A stretch of DNA of 64,000 nt from Isoetes taiwanensis (GCA_021234155.1 JAJEKV010000002.1:32417645-32481644), one strand, 5' to 3'. Numbered from the stretch's first letter, positions 11,744-22,139 are shown. The notes: generated from the sequence alone by a model not told the origin. Numbers and translations are program-made.

Positions 11744-12039
11744 GTATGTTTACGTCTCCTTACCCATTCATTTATCGAAATGGCCTTGCGCCATTTGAAT
11801 TGAAATGGCGCAGCTGCGCCATTTGAATTGAAATGGCGCAGCTGCGCCATTTGATGTAAATAGCGCAGCTGCGCCATTTCAATTCAAATAGCGCAGCTGC
11901 GCCATTTGAATTCAAATAGCGCAGCTGCGCCATTTCAATTCAAATAGCGCAGCTGCGCCATTTGATGTAAATAGCGCAGCTGCGCCATTAGATGTAAATA
12001 GCAACATTTGAAATTCTAAAATCGCCAGCTCTCTTGCAG
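11744..12039. repeat. Block-A palindromes filling intron 2
   Basis: An intron from AAG|GTATGT to CTCTTGCAG|C consists almost entirely of about eight palindrome copies. Typical units are GCGCAGCTGCGCC within AAATRGC...CCATTT, separated by GAATTG/AATTCA or GATGT linkers. The same motif therefore occupies two different introns of the same element. Confidence 0.9.
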
Positions 12040-12252
12040 CACTACCTTGAAATGGCAGACAAGATTCTGAGGGGCAAACACACGAAGGATGTCAATCGGT
12101 TTGTCTTCATGCCAGATGATGTCTATGCACTCTTCCGCCAGATGTGGAACAAATGGAGGAAGGGAGAACTTAAGGACAACAGGGGTCAAGCTATAGTAAT
12201 CAATTTTGCTAAAGACAAAGATTACCCGGTGACAACTACCTTAGATGCATGA
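12040..12252 (+). pseudogene. Block-A gene 2, middle exon
   Basis: Begins right at the acceptor with HYLEMADKILRGKHTKDVNR and continues FVFMPDDVYALFRQMWNKW, then RKGELKDNRG. The Trp-rich run followed by a short GKL/GEL motif resembles the block-B segment WNEFWDAYAQGKLPD at 19.2 kb, so both genes appear related. Ends at a TGA at 12,250, and coding resumes in degraded form. Confidence 0.45.
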
Positions 12253-13465
12253 GGGGCTTGGACTATGATGATTGTAGAAAGGTCCTTGAAGAAGCTTTAG
12301 CGGGGATATATCGTCAAAGTCACCTCAGATTACAAAGGCGATAATTTCTTCAAGGCGAGTATGAGAACTTAAGAGTACTTGCTTACATGAAGAAGGAGAT
12401 ATCGCGACTTCATTGCAGATCAAATTGGCACTAAGTACAAGAAATTGAGGACCTAAGGAAAGCCACAGACCACTTCTCAGATAAAGCACTTCTGGTTTGG
12501 GGGGTATGCCACCATAAGTGGGTACAGGAAGGAATACTCAAAGAGGGAGTTCATGGTAACATGCCATTCTCCTTGGCCAGGTCCATTCGAAAAATCCTTC
12601 AGCCTGAAACAGAAAAGGCCCTGCCAAGATGGTTTGTGGAGCATGTCACTGCCGGGGGGATTCCGAACGAACGTGCGGTTCTACACGCCAAACATGATAT
12701 GTTTAGATGCAAGGCAGCTTACTCCAGCTTGGAAAAGTGAGACTGTAACCGCGTTCTTCGATAATGTCTCACAGATGACAGACCAAGAGACATACTGGAT
12801 TCTATGTTTCGTCAGGCCGGAGCATAACTTACTATTTGCCAGTGCGCTTGAAAGACTAGAATCCAGGTCTAGAGTGTTTGTAGGAATCTATGAAGAAGAG
12901 ACTGGAGCTACAGGTGGTTCAGGAATCAAAGAGCCACAAGCTCTTCTATTTGCTCTGAGGATTTCGACACAGGGCGGGGAGAGCGGCGAAGACTGGACCT
13001 TAGGCTATTTGGCGCCCATCCTAGAAAGCTCCTTAAATTCCTCCTATTCCTAAGGAAGCCATCGGAAGTGAGGGCGATGTTATGGCTAAAAACTCATGCA
13101 AGAGCGGGTTTAAGTGGAGTTAAGGGGGTATGGAGGGAGAATATCTGGTGCATAAACAGATTGGTCCTGCAACTGCGTTCTACCTTGTTGATAAGCTCTG
13201 CCCTCAAGGTAACATTGTACTAGATTTCTTCTCTGGTGGAGCCTTCTCTAGGGCATCCCTTCATGTAGGAAGAATCAGTGTGACATACGAGCATGAGTTA
13301 GGAAAGATGAAATGCGTAGCGGGCATTCTGGGTAGGGTCGAGAACGTCATGTACCCCTGGCTTGACCCAAAGGCCATTGACCAACGCCAACGGGAAGTCT
13401 TGACTTTGCAAGATGGTGAATCTCAGAAGGGGCAGACGAAGAAGCTTCTCATGAGAGAAAGGTGA
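12253..13465 (+). pseudogene. Block-A gene 2, DNA-methyltransferase-like C-terminal part
   Basis: Open pieces at 12,553-13,053 and 13,130-13,465, separated by a stop and frame changes. The first has PNMICLDARQLTPAW followed by YWILCFVRPEHNLLFASALE, in the place where class-beta N4/N6 DNA methyltransferases have the DPPY/DPPF motif IV and the next strand; here the motif reads LDAR. The second has FYLVDKLCPQGNIVLDFFSG then GAFSRASLHVGR, a close fit to motif I (VLDxFxGxGTT...A...GR) that binds S-adenosylmethionine and, as in class beta, follows motif IV. Product probably a methyltransferase-derived DNA-binding or modifying protein of the element. Domain call is from motif order and spacing only. 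Confidence 0.5.
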
Positions 13466-13669
13466 GACGTCGGCCCAAAGGCTGGAGCAAGAGCGGGATC
13501 AAATTGACCGCATGATAAAATTAACACGGATGATTATGAGAAAGTCTCTGATGAACACTTCGCCAATGACTATTAAAAAAAATTCTGTGTTTTGAAAAAT
13601 TGTATCTTATATAATATTTCTATTAATATATATATCTACATGGTCTTCTGAAAATATGTGTTATCTATA

Positions 13670-14095
13670 GCAAAATGGCGCGAGAGCACTATTTGCTTGG
13701 TCTTCACGTTCACGCAAATAAGCGCTACCTGCACTATTTGCTCTCTTAAATAGCTACCGCACTATTTGCTTGCTTTCGCGTTCAAGCAAATAGCGGCGCT
13801 GCCTCATTTGCTTCCTTTTCACGTTAAAGCAAATATCGCGTTTGGCGCGCTATTTGCTTTTGTGGTTATTTCTAAGCTAAAGGAGCGGCCGCGCCATTTT
13901 GTTTGCTTGCTGGGCGCTTTTTGGCAATTTAATATTTGCTTTTGTGTTTCTCGGGCCGCTTTTCCTCATACTTTCCAAGTAAATGGCGCCATAGTTCTCT
14001 TCCTGACAACTAAAACCGCGCTGTTTTATATTAAATGTAGCGGTTTTTGCATGATAACTGGTTTCTTTTTAAGCAAATAGTGCCATATCTAGCCA
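13670..14095. repeat. Block-A palindromes, diverged (GCAAATAG style)
   Basis: A tail of degenerate copies after the gene end: GCAAATAGCG, GCGCTATTTGC, AAATGGCGCC and related half-sites. It marks the right side of block A; beyond 14,100 the motif disappears. Confidence 0.75.
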
Positions 14096-14283
14096 TAAAT
14101 GTGTGATAAAACAGGGAAGAAACTGATTTCACGAGAAATTGGAATCACGAAATTTCCAACTTTAATGAAATTCTGCTTTATATAAAATTTCTAAATTCTA
14201 TTTTTTCGAATGCAATAAATGGAATAAAATGTCGTGAGAATTTATTGCATAAAATGCAATATTCTCCATATATACCATATACA

Positions 14284-14405
14284 TGTCATGTCTGGCGGGA
14301 AGACCGTATGCCAGGCGTGTTAATTCAAGCAATCAATTATTCACGCTAACTTATTTCTAATTATGCCTATATAAATCCATTTCACGCTCTCAAAGTTCCT
14401 ACATT
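14284..14405 (+). promoter_or_regulatory. Element promoter module, copy 2 (TATA box)
   Basis: Homologous to 1,739-1,860: TCTGGCGGGA, GCCAGGCGTGTTAATTCAAG, AATCAATTATTCACGC and TATATAAAT at 14,368-14,376. It stands at the left side of block B and contains a half-site of the block-B palindrome. A GGTGAGC donor-like site at about 14,471 and a second at 14,698 suggest short leader exons; no long ORF follows before 15,340. Confidence 0.6.
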
Positions 14406-14959
14406 TTCTTCCTTCCTTCATACGATTTGTTTTTAACCTGGCGTGTTTGGATCCGCCCTCCTAAAATCTTGGTGAGCAGATTTATTTTCGGCAATGTTAG
14501 ATGTTTGGTTTCGCAATTCCTAACTTACTAAAAGACTCAGCCTTTTGTTTCAGCGTAGCATCTTGTAGAGAGGACATCGGAGGCTGAGAATTAAAACCAA
14601 AAGCGAGAGGACTAAGGTCTGCGAATCCAAAAGCCTCGAATTAAAACCAAAAGCAAAGTCCTCCGTTCTTGAATCCTTCCAAATTCCGGAACTCAAGGTT
14701 AGTTTTCATTTAGTTTTAAGCTGCATCTCAATGGCAGCTTTAATCCAAGAAGACAAGCTTTTACATTTGCTCAAGGCAGAGGAAGCAGATGATGTTTATG
14801 AAAACCAGAATAGTTTTTTTATAAACTTCATCTGCTTCTTTTTGTTTCGAGTAAATTCTTGAGTTTCTCTTCCTGAATTAATCATGCTATTGCATGCAAG
14901 TTTCTATTATGAATAAGTGTAGTAGAAAGCATTAGGAAAATCTCAAAGATAACATTTGA

Positions 14960-15312
14960 AACACGCTAAGCGTGTTCCATGCTAACCTTAGCCTTGAATA
15001 TGAATACACGCTCGGCGTGCATTCAGCAGAGAGGGAGAAAAAAAAGATAAGTAAATAGATAAAGGCCAGGCAATTATGTACACGCTATAATTGCCTGGCC
15101 TTTATCTATTTACTTATCTATCTGTACAGGTTTTTTTTTCTCCCTCTCTGTTGAATGCACGTCGAGCGTGTATAGTTTTTCCTATATAGCAGTTTACACG
15201 CTGAGCGTGCAAACAATTTTATCCCTAGTTTCAACTTTTAAGTTAAACACGCCGGGCGTGTCTCTTAGTTTCTAAGTTTACAAATAAATAAATATAACAC
15301 GCCAGACGTGAA
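14960..15312. repeat. Block-B palindromes, cluster 1
   Basis: Copies of CACGCYNRGCGTG: ACACGCTAAGCGTGT, ACACGCTCGGCGTGC, ACACGCTGAGCGTGC, ACACGCCGGGCGTGT and ACACGCCAGACGTGA. The centre bases vary while the CACGC...GCGTG arms are kept, the pattern expected for dyad protein-binding sites. Confidence 0.85.
15001..15175 (+). repeat. Long hairpin (about 70-bp stem) in block-B leader intron
   Basis: Two arms fold back across a loop of about 9 nt near 15,080. The inner stem is a perfect run of about 33 bp (AGATAAGTAAATAGATAAAG with GGCCAGGCAATTAT and its complement). The outer stem pairs the poly-purine GAGAGGGAGAAAAAAA with its complement and two block-B palindrome half-sites. The 3' arm carries an 11-nt extra segment. 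A transcript would form a long, nearly perfect double-stranded RNA. Confidence 0.85.
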
Positions 15313-15342
15313 TACTGATACTCCGCTCACTTCCTATTGATA

Positions 15343-16081
15343 GATGCCAAGTTACATTAATCACCCGGTTGGTGACGAAGATTCATTGGAATTACATTTG
15401 GGGCAGCAATCACACACCCGACTCGGTTTTGGCTCCATCTCTAGTCCGGTTGAACGCCAGTAGAGAGCGGCCCGGGCTGGAGCACCCGATCTTGCAACCC
15501 CCGCAAGATTTGGATCAAGTAATGATGATGGCAGCAGAGCGAGGGCAATGATAAATGGCTCGAGGCCCTTGCAATCACTACGGAGGCCGGCCCTCTTATC
15601 TCGATCGCCGATCAATACATGCATTAATCGAGAATGAATCTCGCCTTATTTCGAGATTCAAAATGAGGAGCTGCGTTTCTTAGTGGCTAGCCTCTATGCC
15701 CGGATGTCCCAACATGAACCACTACCGCAGGCGGCATACGATGCAATGGCTCAGCCAATGGAACCACTACCGCAGGCGGTATACGATGCATTGGAGATGG
15801 TTCAACCAATGGAACAGGAGGAGGAGCAGGAGGTGGAGGTGGAGCAGGCGGGGGAGGTGGAGCTAGAGCCTGGTGCTTTTGCTGGGGTTTTACCTGATCC
15901 ATTCACTATGCCCTGGAATGGAAATGGGAGTATCGATAGCTTGACTACTCGATGGCCCGGGCTTGAAACAATAGTCTGGGATTTTGTCTGGTTTATCCAG
16001 TTTATCCAGATTATATACAATTGTAAACTTTTTCCAATGAATACAACAAATTTTGTCTACTTCTATATTTCTACAATGTAA
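15343..16081 (+). pseudogene. Block-B hypothetical protein with internal duplication
   Basis: Coding opens at ATG 15,343 (MPSYINHPVGDEDSLELHLG), is broken by stops and frame changes near 15,460-15,670, then stays open from 15,683 (MASLYARMSQHEPLPQAAYD) to 16,081. Two 16-residue copies of EPLPQAxYDAM..QPME come from a duplication of about 50 bp, followed by a Glu/Val-rich segment (EEEQEVEVEQAGEVELEP). No family recognised; charge and repeats fit a structural or gag-like accessory protein. The following 16,088-16,800 has no gene I can support. Confidence 0.35.
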
Positions 16082-16819
16082 TACATGTTACATACCTTTT
16101 TTAAGCGGTTTCTTGGCCATGCAACAAATGTTCCAACACTTTCTCCAACCGTATCCCCACTGGGGTGTCTGCGGTAAAGCTTCATCCGAAGCGCAGTGAT
16201 TAATCTTCAGACTTCGGACATACTTATCCCCGGCGGAATTCCATGGCAGGTTGCGGTCGGATCGATGGAGTCGATCTTGCATAATCCAACTTTCCTTTTT
16301 CGATTTGTAGTTAACATGAAACATTCATCTTCGACCACTGCCGGACAATTGCCTATTCGGACACCTTTCTTCGGAAATTATTGTACAAGCTATAGGAATG
16401 AGATGCTTACCGTGTAATTCACGTAGCCATTCTTGAGAAGCCGATTCGAGTTCTCGAAATCACAGGCGCTATGGAAACGCAGGCGGTCGGGAAAAATTCG
16501 AGTTACAAGAAAGGTTAGGTTAATTACATTTTGGCGGGATAAATGTAACCAATGAAAGAACACGGTAGATTGGTTTTTAAAAACTCAATGAAAGAAGTCG
16601 GCGGACGGGTTCTTTTTTTTTGAAAGTGAATCTTCGTCATTATTATTTTTATGTGTCAAGAATATTTCGAAACTGCATTTTGTGTTTTCTTGAAATTCAG
16701 ATTTCTCTCGTGCAGGTAGAAAACGCTATTTCTCGTACAGGTAGAAAAAGCTATTTCTTCGAGCAGCTCGAGCACGTATCCGAGCGACCTTCCGACTCTG
16801 TTACTAGTCGACTCCGGAG

Positions 16820-17754
16820 ATGTCTTCTAAAACGAATCGAGGTCGAGGCGGACGGGGCAGAGGAAGCAGTGGAAGAGGAATCTCAAAACCCGGCACTTCT
16901 CAAGTTTCAGAGGACGTTGATCAGACCCCTCCTAGGAGGTATTTAATTTGCCACAGAATACACACTGTGTGGAGAGTATTATGCTTGCATGAATTTGAGA
17001 TATTTCCTTGCCTTCAGTTAATATGCTTTGCATGAGTTTGAGTTATTATGCTTTGCATGAATTTTAAGTATTACCATCAGTTAATGCTCTGATTGTCCGT
17101 TTTGTAGAACATAATTTTGCTCTGTTTTATAGAATATAGCAGTGTTAGACAGTTGGAGATAGCAATGTTCAATGAGGTTAAATAGTGTGAAATATGGATT
17201 CATAAAGGGTATGTAGCTTAAAATGTGGATGCAAACTAATTTAGTTTCAAATTCACGCATAGTATGGTCAATAATAGGAGCTACCAACACGCCAAGCGTG
17301 AATTGTACTAATTTAGGTTTAAATGCACGTCAAGCGTGATCTCTTCTTCTGAAAAGTACTTTAAAAAATGTTCATATTCTTTTGCAGTGCCCAAGAGGAA
17401 GAAAACCCCTAATAATTCGGGTTCTATTCCTGCCAAGAAAGCAAGGGTAGACGACCCAGATGCAGTACCATATGATCTCACCTTAGATGATGAAGGGCCG
17501 ATTCTTATAGCAACCACTGACCCTGCCTGCCCTGAAGAGGAAATGGACGAGGGTGCCGAGTGGTACGTTAACCTTGCCAAGACAAATGGCAAGCTCGACT
17601 TAACTCTCTTCTCGAGGAAAAAGGAAGCAGACAAGATGACCAAACAAGGGATCCTAATCTCTTGTGAGGAAGAGGATGACGCCAACTACAAATTGCTCTT
17701 GGAGATTACACATAAGCAAAAGAAAGATCCTGCTTCCGGACTTACTCCTTTGTA
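16820..17754 (+). CDS. Block-B two-exon protein (RG-rich start)
   Basis: Exon 1 starts at ATG 16,820 with an Arg/Gly-rich segment (MSSKTNRGRGGRGRGSSGRG), a motif common in RNA- or DNA-binding proteins, and ends at AGGAG|GTATTT near 16,938. The intron (about 450 bp) contains the block-B palindrome and ends in TTTTGCAG at 17,387. Exon 2 encodes a bipartite basic signal (PKRKKTPNNSGSIPAKKARV) likely to direct the protein to the nucleus, then an acidic middle and a lysine-rich end, stopping at 17,754. With the canonical acceptor the phase is off by one; an acceptor a few bases downstream restores it. About 160 residues; no known domain. Confidence 0.5.
17285..17345. repeat. Block-B palindromes, cluster 2 (intron)
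   Basis: Two copies, ACACGCCAAGCGTGAAT and GCACGTCAAGCGTGATC, within the intron of the RG-rich gene, 40-100 bp before its acceptor. Confidence 0.8.
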
Positions 17755-17856
17755 GAGCTCTCGCATACAAGGATACGTTCATGAAGACAGATGTGAGCGG
17801 TGAGACATGTTTTAAGTATGGTTGACCAACCAATGTAGCGATTCGCCAATATCTAT

Positions 17857-18530
17857 TTGCCAAGGGGTTCATTTTGTGGTAGAGGCATGTTCACTAAACC
17901 GACACCAAGTCACTATTTGCGGCAAGCTAGGGAATTAGCTGACTTGAAAGCTTCTAGGAGGGTCCTAGATCTAGGGAAGGATGTTCAACCCCGGCGGTTG
18001 TCGGAAGGCATGGAGGCTTCGTTTTTGAGAATGAAGGGACAGTGGTGGCGCTGACTAGAGGCCATGAACAAGTTGAAAAAATACTCTGACCATTATCCAT
18101 TGGGTCTTAAGGAAAGTTTTGCGATCCATGTGAAGTCCCTCATCCGTTCACCAAGCTCCATTTATGTTAGCAGAAGATATGATCCGGTACATGCCATGGA
18201 GATTGTTTGAGCATGATTAGTAATCCGTGTCAAATGCCTATGTCACGGATGTGTTACCTTGGGATATGATCTTGAACAAGCTTCTTTGTGTGGGACGAAC
18301 CGAGGAGTTAATGTCAAATGAAAACATTAAATTGTCATCATCGATGGGAAGACATTACGTTGAGGCACAAAAGGCCCTCATCAGCGCCCAAACAAACAGG
18401 CCAAAGCGTGTTCTACAATCACTATGCGTATAGGAGATGTCGTCTCTTGGATGCCAATACTTCACTGCAGATTTGGCTGAGATTAGTGCAACTTTGAATG
18501 AAATGGGGAAGACATTTCTATACTGAAGGT
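17857..18530 (+). pseudogene. Block-B degraded coding region
   Basis: Open fragments 17,857-18,054 (ARELADLKASRRVLDLGKDV) and 18,227-18,433 share the plus strand, with stops between. The second includes LSSSMGRHYVEAQKALIS, which could be a decayed ParB-like GRHxxxA motif comparable with INGNHSVAAAQ in block A, but the match is weak. It ends near a GGTAATTGG donor at about 18,529 before the palindrome-filled intron. Confidence 0.3.
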
Positions 18531-18931
18531 AATTGGCGCATTAGGATGTTAGCACTTTAATATTCACGCCGGGCATTCATTCAAATGAAACCAATCACGC
18601 CCGCGTGATTTCAAATGAAACCAAATCACGCCGTGCTTTCAAATCAAACCAACGCCGGTGAAATGTTAAAGCACGCGCTTGGCGTGAATTGATTTGATTT
18701 GAAAGCACGCTGGCGTGATTTGGTTTCATTTGAAATCACACCTGGCGTGAATTAACCGATTAAAGCACGCTGGCGTGAATTCAACCGATTCGAAAAGCAC
18801 GCTGGCGTGAATTGCATTGGTATTTAATTCATTTCACGCCAGGCGTGCTTTGAGGTTGATCTTTTCTATTGAAATCGCGCCCGGTGTGTTTCTTGTCTCT
18901 GATACTGATTCAATGCCTGTACTTTTGGCAG
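18530..18931. repeat. Block-B palindromes, cluster 3 (intron before the SPYVEQ exon)
   Basis: At least ten half or full copies of CACGCYNGGCGTG in about 350 bp, alternating with AAATGAAACCAATCACG-type linkers in both orientations. The cluster ends shortly before the acceptor TTTTGGCAG at 18,931. This is the densest block-B cluster. Confidence 0.88.
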
Positions 18932-19440
18932 TCCATACGTGGAGCAACTGCGCCACGCCCAATCAACGATGGGTGGAATATGGTTGCCCATTACCCATCG
19001 GCAGGCGGGTCAAAGTCCGAGGCTTTCAAAGCTCTTTGGGCGGACTCATCCACGCACAATTATCTGAGAGAAGAAGAAAACTGCAAGAAAATCAAAGAAA
19101 AAAGGTGGTGATGACATTGCAGATCCTTCTGAAAGCTCATCTAGCAGGTCAGGCCCAACAGACTTGTATAAGATTGTGTTTTGTAAGGAGGTAGTATGGC
19201 AAAAGTGGAATGAATTCTGGGACGCTTATGCACAAGGGAAGCTGCCAGATACTATGGGTAGGGTGCCTCCTGTTGATGTAAGCATCTTTGACTTGAATGT
19301 GACAGAGATGAGAAAGACTCAGGGGCTAGACGACGCTGAGACCATTTGGGTTTTAGACCAGTGCTTAAAGAAGGAAGTCTTATACAAGAAGAGTGCTTTC
19401 ACTAAGGATAGGATGTCCTTCGTTGAGTGCTGCAGCCATG
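18932..19440 (+). pseudogene. Methyltransferase-like gene, block-B copy 1: N-terminal part
   Basis: Starts at the acceptor with SPYVEQLRHA, the same exon start seen in copy 2 (22,320) and in the CACTA-internal copy (52,377). After a lysine-rich linker it gives LYKIVFCKEVVWQKWNEFWD, AYAQGKLPDTMGRVPP and FVECC, collinear with copy 2 (WNEFWDAY, GRVPPQDTSIFDL, FVECCTH). At about 19,440 the plus-strand homology stops abruptly at CAGCCATGATCAT and continues on the minus strand, because the next two segments are inverted. Confidence 0.65.
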
Positions 19441-20043
19441 ATCATAATAAAGATCACATGTGCCATCTTCCGTTCTGTTCGCAGCTCATTATCGTTAACA
19501 TCATATATTAGGCATCCCTCCCTAATAACTTTGACGCACTCCAGATCATGAGCAGCGGATAGTGCATGCAGATGTGACTCACCTGAAGGACAAACGATGA
19601 CAATAGTGAAGGACCTCTCAGTTGTCAATCCTATACAGCTGGTAAAGAAGCTGTTGTAGTCCTTCTGGTTCATGCCCATATCTCCTCTCCCACCCCTGTT
19701 GTCCAACACAAAGAGTGATATATTTTTAAGGCAAGAAGTTGATTCTGGCAAGAGACCTTTGTACCCAATGGAGACGGAATACTGGACAGTGTCTTCTTCT
19801 CTAGTAATCTTCTTCACAAGGGCCACTTTTCTTCTCAACTCGGCCAGTACCTTAGGGGGTTATGTTTTGTATTTTTAGCCTTCCAATTCTTTAGGAAGTC
19901 CTTTGACCAGAATACAAACTTCTTGATGTCATCATTACTGACCTTGTATTTGTCCAGCAATCCAATTTCAGATAATGCCACATCCCCCGATAGCCTTTGT
20001 AACTCAGCTCCTACAGCTGACTTCATTGTACGTACATTTATTC
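19441..20043 (-). pseudogene. Methyltransferase-like gene, copy 1: inverted middle segment (motif IV part)
   Basis: Minus-strand coding collinear with 22,840-23,440 of copy 2: AVGAELQRLSGDVALSEIGL, KKFVFWSKDFLKN, then NISLFVLDNRGGRGDMGMNQ, KDYNSFFTSCIGL, TIVIVCPSGESHLHALSAAH and DLECVKVIREG. The layout matches motif IV and the following strand of class-beta DNA methyltransferases, with LDNR where DPPY would be. Flipping this segment alone places it in frame order directly after the 19,440 break. Confidence 0.6.
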
Positions 20044-20417
20044 TCGATACCAAGTTCGTCCATCATGTTACTCAAGTGTTTGATGAAGATAGGCTTGCCT
20101 GTTGGATCCTTGGGATTAGTGAACTTCACACATTTGTTCTGATCCCAAAAGGTCAACCAATGTCTACGCATTTCCCCCAGTGCCTCCAAAGTATCCTTGA
20201 TGTTCCTTAGTTCCATGGATGACCAAATACCAACTCGAAATAACCTGAATGCCTCATCTAGCATCTCCTTCAAGTGCGGCCGCGGATAGATCCACTTGGT
20301 GTTTGATTCTACTGGTGTCTGATGAAACTGATCTCTAGCCACTTTATTTTTCGGAAAAGTCTTGCAAAGGACTCCGTTTAGGTCGAACACCACAACCTTC
20401 TTAGAAATGCAATGCAA
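20044..20417 (-). pseudogene. FCP1-like HAD phosphatase, N-terminal part (inverted)
   Basis: Minus-strand ORF starting after a TTTCAG acceptor at about 20,425. It carries KKVVVFDLNGVLC (HAD motif I; the second Asp of DxDx is Asn, as in a group of plant FCP1-homology proteins), WIYPRPHLKEMLDEAFRLFR, VGIWSSM (motif II region) and a WDQNKC segment. These are in the order of the FCP1/SCP (NLI-interacting factor) domain. The domain is cut at CTYNE (about 20,043), and its end, with VDDD, lies on the other strand at 21,500. Known family members are phosphoserine phosphatases acting on RNA polymerase II tails or on other nuclear proteins; with Asn at motif I this one may lack activity. Confidence 0.65.
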
Positions 20418-20464
20418 GCTGAAACATCAAACATGTATCCGGTCAGCAAGATACGATAACACAA

Positions 20465-20620
20465 ACAATACAAACGCGCCAAGCGTGATTTGAGATAGTC
20501 TTAACCAAATCGCGCTCGGCGTGATTTAGTTTGACAACGAAAAATAATCAAAGCACGCCTGGCGCGATTTAATTCAAAGGTAATACAAATTAAATCACGC
20601 GTGGCGCGATTTCGTGGGCA
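20465..20620. repeat. Block-B palindromes, cluster 4
   Basis: Four copies with GCG-shifted arms (GCGCCAAGCGTGATTTG, TCGCGCTCGGCGTGATTT, GCACGCCTGGCGCGATTT, TCACGCGTGGCGCGATTT) lie in the presumed intron between the HAD exon and the next upstream exon. Confidence 0.85.
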
Positions 20621-20791
20621 AGGCCATACCTATCATCTTCAGTTTCGCTACCGTCGTCGGCGTCATTCTCCCCTTCGCCACCCTTAATCGTCGTGCTCTT
20701 CTGACTGTTAGAATTGTTATTTTCTATTAGTTCCGCTGCGTCCTTCACAACTAACATTATTTTACTATTGATTTGGCAAACCTGTGAATCA

Positions 20792-21499
20792 CTAGAGTCG
20801 CCTTGGTTTGGCCTTAGTTTCGGTTGCCCTGTCAGTTAGTTCATTGTTAACCTGTGAATCTATTCTATTGTTGCTTGCATCACCCTGAAGGGAGGCATAG
20901 ATATTCCCTAAGTTCGCCGCGATCACATTACTTTGAGCAGCTAGTTTAGCAGCTATTTGTTCATTGCTTTCCTTATCAGGCTGCGAATTACTAGTTCCCT
21001 CACCAGAACCATCGTCCACTTTCGAATTGGACAAGTCTACGAGACTTTTGATTGCTGATGATTTCAGGTTGCCATAAGGGCCTTTAGGAGATTTGGCAAG
21101 CACATGCATGAGGAATGGTTCAAGAAAGTCTTTGGCCTGCTCATCACTCACAAAGCAGTGACACCTTCTAACACCCATAAGAGCCTCTCGGGCAATATAA
21201 CCTCCAACATGAAGCTCCAAGCAGGTTGTATCAATTGGAGCAAATGCCTCGACGAGGTAAGCAGCCATAGACGGGGGAAATCCATTTTTATTAAAGGGGC
21301 CCTTCTCCTTAGTTTGTAGCTCGTACTTGATTTTCCCACTTAGGAGGGGGTCCCGATCCTCATCCTCTTCTGACTCATCCTGTTCTGACTGATCCTGGTC
21401 CGTATGATAGAATATAGTTCTTAAGTCTGGATCATCTAGAAGAAAACATTCCCATGCACTGTTATTGTCACCCTTGGCCTTAGCAATATCATATTCCTC
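20792..21499 (-). pseudogene. Methyltransferase-like gene, copy 1: inverted C-terminal part (motif I)
   Basis: Minus-strand coding from EEYDIAKAKGDNNSAWECFL at about 21,499 through an acidic stretch to AAYLVEAFAPIDTTCLELHV and GGYIAREALMGVRRCHCFVS, then DEQAKDFLEPFL. This aligns with motif I of class-beta DNA methyltransferases, where a Lxx(F)APGDTVLDxFxGxGTT-type sequence precedes A.LxxGRxCxxxE. Here the glycine loop reads ELHVGGY. A Ser/Asn/Gln-rich tail follows to 20,792. Collinear with 23,450-24,175 of copy 2. Confidence 0.62.
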
Positions 21500-21750
21500 G
21501 TGTAATCATAGTGGATGATGATGCTCTCAAACGCTTCTACAATCAAACGCAGGCCCTGAATCCACCATCTTACGATCCAAAAAACTTTGCGATAGATGAT
21601 TTTCTGGTGAAGTTTGTGTCTCTTATGCATAATTTGGCTATGGGGATGACGGTGGGTGAAGTGTTAGATTCATACCCAGAACTGGATAGAACGGCTGACA
21701 TGGAACCACACCTTGTTAAATACGTGGAAAAACATGGATTGATCCCTTAA
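21500..21750 (+). pseudogene. FCP1-like HAD phosphatase, C-terminal part
   Basis: Plus-strand ORF VIIVDDDALKRFYNQTQALN followed by PPSYDPKNFAIDDFLVKFVS. The VDDD plus Asn-Pro-Pro pattern corresponds to the LLVDDSPxKxxxNPxN end of plant FCP1-homology domains. It completes the N-terminal part at 20,044-20,417 if that segment is flipped. The gene ends HGLIP with a stop at 21,748-21,750. 21,750-22,020 is AT-rich with a poly-A run. Confidence 0.58.
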
Positions 21751-22139
21751 TGTATTGGAATATATGATATTTTTGTATGATATTTGTGCCATGTATCGAT
21801 AATTTCGAGTCTGGAATTGCCTCGCAAATAATGCAATGTGTTATTATCAAACCTAATATTATCATCTAAATGCTCTTCAATTTTGGTCTCATCTATGTTA
21901 GCAACTTGCTCTTCATTTTTGCATATTTCAATTCGCATATGAAACGTCACACGTGAATCGCAACCTTATGTTATTTTTGAAGTCCAAAAAAAAAGATTAA
22001 AAAAAAAAAAAAAAACCCCTAGAAGGCAACAGCAGGTTGGCGTGATTTTGGAGTTGACATAATCCCAATTTAATTGGATGATGGTTAGGTGGCATTTAGA
22101 TAGATCAAGTAGGAATAACAGCAATAGACTAGGTCAGGC

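Noticed and set aside
9784-12039. CRISPR-like array of regular palindromic repeats
   Set aside because: Spacers are short, irregular and themselves repetitive, the setting is a eukaryotic intron, and no cas genes exist.
8217-14095. Declaring block A a delimited transposon
   Set aside because: I found no matching terminal repeats or target duplication; only palindrome extent and gene content define it.
15001-15175. Calling the hairpin a microRNA gene
   Set aside because: The stem is long and near-perfect, more like an inverted repeat; without small-RNA data a microRNA cannot be claimed.
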